Source: Haplomitrium mnioides | Taxonomy: Eukaryota; Marchantiophyta; Haplomitriopsida; Calobryales | DNA: 20,188 nt | NCBI GenBank assembly: GCA_049999725.1 | Contig: JBNGIS010011353.1 | Span: 1-20,188, forward strand | Direction of reading: 5' to 3' | Shown: piece by piece, positions 18,042 through 20,188 of the stretch | Numbering within the stretch: position 1 is the stretch's first letter | Layout: each line of letters opens with the position of its first letter | Position numbers and translations under genes: made by a program | Notes under the pieces: model-generated | Told to the model about the DNA's origin: nothing | The model's input: the letters and a program-made list of their open reading frames with translations, nothing else | The model's database searches: none

Positions 18042-18437
18042 CTATCTGACACTTCTGAAGCTCTGCTTTTGACCCTGTTCCGCTAGCCGTCCGGCGCCGC
18101 AGTCAACTCGGAAGTTGGAACGCCTCGTCCTTCTCTGTCCTTTCTTGTACTCCCCACGTACGTTGACCTTACGACTACGCGACACCTTAGCTGACGTCAC
18201 ATCTGTCTTTTCCCGCTTCCCGACAATTCGTACTCTTCGGAACTCAGCCGTCCAACACTGTTTTCCTCCTCGAATCTTGACCGTCGTTCCGCTCGTTCTT
18301 TCAAACTTTGGAAATCTCTCTTCGGACTCAAACTCGACCCCTTCCGAATCCGAACTTCTGACTCCTCTAGCGTAAACTTCCGCTAGACACCTCTTCTCGC
18401 CACGCGTCCTTTCGATGCTTCGGATCCTTTTGATCAT
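18042..18437 (-). CDS. Small Arg-rich ORF in the LTR leader (copy in 5' LTR)
   Basis: A 131-codon ORF starting MIKRIRSIERTRGEKRCLAE, the counterpart of 11913-12242. The other copy stops after RRSNF; here the frame reads on through RVDCGAGRLAEQGQ. It lies about 45-55 bp downstream of the TATA-like motif and upstream of the PBS, so it would be the first ORF of a genomic transcript. No known family; possibly spurious. Confidence 0.2.
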   Translation of the reverse strand: MIKRIRSIERTRGEKRCLAEVYARGVRSSDSEGVEFESEERFPKFERTSGTTVKIRGGKQCWTAEFRRVRIVGKREKTDVTSAKVSRSRKVNVRGEYKKGQRRTRRSNFRVDCGAGRLAEQGQKQSFRSVR

Positions 18438-18480
18438 GTTTTCGCGTTCGCTCTTCTGACTCCTACTTCCACCAAATTTG

Positions 18481-18495
18481 TGCTATATTTATGCT
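18481..18495 (-). promoter_or_regulatory. TATA-like motif of the 5' LTR
   Basis: The minus strand reads AGCATAAATATAGCA, conserved in the 3' LTR. If used, transcription would start near 18450, giving about 650 bp of R plus U5 before the PBS and placing the long reading frame in U3. Confidence 0.35.
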
Positions 18496-19253
18496 CACGC
18501 ATCCTCCGAGCAATCCGTTTTCTCCCTTGCGAATCACAAAGACAAAGGAGAAGCTTCTCTGGCTCTCCTATCTTCTTCTTTTCTCTCTCCTTCCTTTCGT
18601 AACTGGTTACACTGTAGGTTTCGGATTTAAGATTAACACCTTGAGCAAAGGATTGGAAATTCTCAGTGATTCCCAGTCCGTCGACTGGAACTCAACCCCA
18701 CAGATCCGTCGACTTGCACGGTTAATTCTCACCGATTCTTCCCCTTGATCTTTTTGCCTTTTCTACAAGGCTCCTACTCACCTCAGCGTTCAAGTAGGCC
18801 CTACGATCTGCTCGGGATACACCTCCCTACTACAGTCAACTCCCTTCCTGGGCAACTTTGCTGATTTTTAACACATCATCTATTCAAAGACAAATTTCGA
18901 AAAGCTTAAGCTGATTCTGCCTTCTTTCTCCAGACGACAATTCGCACATTCACATGAATAATAAGGCAATCAAATTAAGTTCCTTTCCTTCATCCAGAAC
19001 AGATTTCCTTTATGTTCCCGCTCAGGCGGATTCTCTTCCTTACTCTAGATCAGATGACAGAATACAATCTTTACACAACTTGAAATCTTCTTGAATGAAT
19101 TCTTTACTTAGCATATAGCACAAAATAGCCACCGCTTCAATAATCAGCGAAAAGCAACCCTCAGTTTAAAGTCTTGAGGAGGCTTATACAAACGCAAGAC
19201 TATCCGAAACGACACTTCTGAAACGACAGAAGGGCTTTCTACTCTAAGGTAAC

Positions 19254-20188
19254 TTAAAAAATATCCTCCGAAGAATTTACTCGGAATAAATCCCAAGTTA
19301 CTTCTGAGTATCTCCTCTCTTCCAGAGCTGCCAATTGCTCTCGCACATTCGACAGCTCCTGATTGGCCTCATCTAAGTTGAAAACAAGCCTTTGCATGCT
19401 TACATCCATCCTATCCAGAGTAGCATTTCGGAACTGTTGAACCTTGTCCCACATTTGTTTTAATCCCATTTCATCGCAAGCGGATTTCAATAGATCTTCC
19501 AAAAATTCCCGTTTTTCTCTTTCGAAGGTGTCCCTTTGCCATTCTGCCAACTTCTTTTGCATTGTATTCGCTCGATTCTCCTGGATGGATTTCGATGTTT
19601 GGAGCGTTTGATACAATCGCCTCTATTCCTTTTCCTTTTCTTCGTGAGCACGCTTCTATGCCTCCATCCCTGCTATCTCACTGATCAATTTGCAAGCTTC
19701 CGACTCCAGCAACAGCTTTTCTCCGAAAAGCTGTTGGCTCTTCCCTCTTTCCTCATGAAGCTCCTTTTCTACCTTCGAGAATTTCTCCTCATAGAAATAG
19801 AAGCTCTCTTCCTTTTGCTTCAATAAAGCTTCCAATGCTGCAACTCGCTTTTGCAACGTCTCCACTTGAGCCAATTCCTTGGAATCTCTCTGCTTCTCTT
19901 TTTGCAATTCTGCCAAGGACTGCCAAAGAATCTTAGAAGTCTTCATTTCTTCTTTGATTGCTTCCTCCAATCGATTCTCCTTCATTTCAATCTTTTTTTT
20001 TAACAATTGAAAGGTACTCACCCAGTTTTTGGACTCGGTATCGGATTCTCGCTTGATCATTTTTGTTTTCCTCTCAATAGCCAGAGGCTCATCCCCGGAT
20101 CTCACATTACGTACCTCTAGAAGCACTACATCGGGCTCCTCTTCTTTGGCTTATGGAATTGCCGCTGAGCTTGCCATGGAATCCCTTC
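19254..20188 (-). pseudogene. C-terminal coiled-coil part of the U3 reading frame (5' LTR copy)
   Basis: This is the counterpart of 13101-14165. From 20188 the frame runs through a short acidic start, LLEVRNVRSGDEPLAIER, then Leu-heptad coiled coil (ELAQVETLQKRVAALEALLK and DRMDVSMQRLVFNLDEANQE), ending in VNSSEDIF and a stop at 19254. It has a TAG after EIAGMEA (19656-19658), shared with the 3' LTR, and a second TAG near 19623 where the other copy has Trp. It lacks two stops present in the 3' copy, so here the last 120 codons are open. A 45-residue in-frame deletion removes the acidic linker present in the 3' LTR. The N-terminal half is outside the window. Confidence 0.6.

Larger units (their letters stand above)
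17802..20188 (-). repeat. 5' LTR of the large-LTR element, cut by the window end
   Basis: On the minus strand the LTR ends ...CTACATACA at 17802, next to the PBS. Positions 18020-20188 match 11825-14170 of the 3' LTR. Compared with it, this copy has about 54 extra bases near 18931-18984, lacks 135 bp after 20093, and has no N gap. The remaining U3, about 1.6 kb, should lie beyond 20188. Confidence 0.85.

Noticed and set aside
11825-20188. Plain segmental duplication of 11825-14170 and 18020-20188
   Set aside because: The PBS, PPT, TG and CA ends and the gag between them show that these are the LTRs of one retrotransposon.

Overview
This window looks like repeat-filled intergenic DNA from the nuclear genome of a land plant. 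I see no host gene I can support; nearly everything recognisable is a decayed retroelement or a repeat, and most elements lie on the minus strand. Two primer-binding sites are of the plant type (initiator-tRNA-Met and a TTTTTGGCGC form related to the tRNA-Asp site of Athila/Tat elements). A Penelope-like element with its GIY-YIG domain upstream of the RT suggests a conifer, fern, lycophyte or bryophyte rather than a typical flowering plant. That last point is inference.

Layout. (1) 1-4805: a degraded Ty3/gypsy retrotransposon, minus strand, with gag, protease, RT, RNase H and integrase in order. It has a PBS and TATA-bearing LTR at its right end and a polypurine tract at its left. It carries about 15 in-frame stops and two frame changes. 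(2) 4815-7445: a decayed Penelope-like element (PLE), minus strand, with the GIY-YIG endonuclease N-terminal to the reverse transcriptase. The gypsy LTR abuts its C-terminal end. (3) 7770-8942: a large inverted repeat (arms about 330-350 bp) whose spacer holds two inverted copies of a satellite unit. (4) 8950-10440: a degenerate tandem satellite of about 190 bp period, most units carrying CCCTAAA. (5) 10441-11824: A/G-rich DNA with one ORF1-like LINE relic on the plus strand. (6) 11825-20188: a much more GC-rich large-LTR retrotransposon, minus strand. Its 3' LTR is 11825-15726 (its U5 end is missing), its internal region is only about 2.07 kb, and its 5' LTR starts at 17802 and runs out of the window.

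The last element is a non-autonomous gag-only element. A broken gag with four zinc knuckles is followed directly by what looks like the last 40-50 codons of pol, so PR-RT-RH-IN have been deleted. Its roughly 4 kb LTR contains a long, now broken, sense-strand reading frame (13101-15595) in U3, with a plant-transposon-like N-terminal half and a coiled-coil C-terminal half. A genomic RNA would carry it once, downstream of gag, much as MMTV carries sag in its 3' LTR. An assembly gap of 100 N lies inside the 3' LTR, and the partner LTR predicts only about 4 bases there.

The most notable items are the permuted-domain PLE, the ORF-bearing giant LTR, the gag-to-pol-tail deletion, and the inverted repeat linked to the telobox satellite. 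No element here appears capable of moving by itself.
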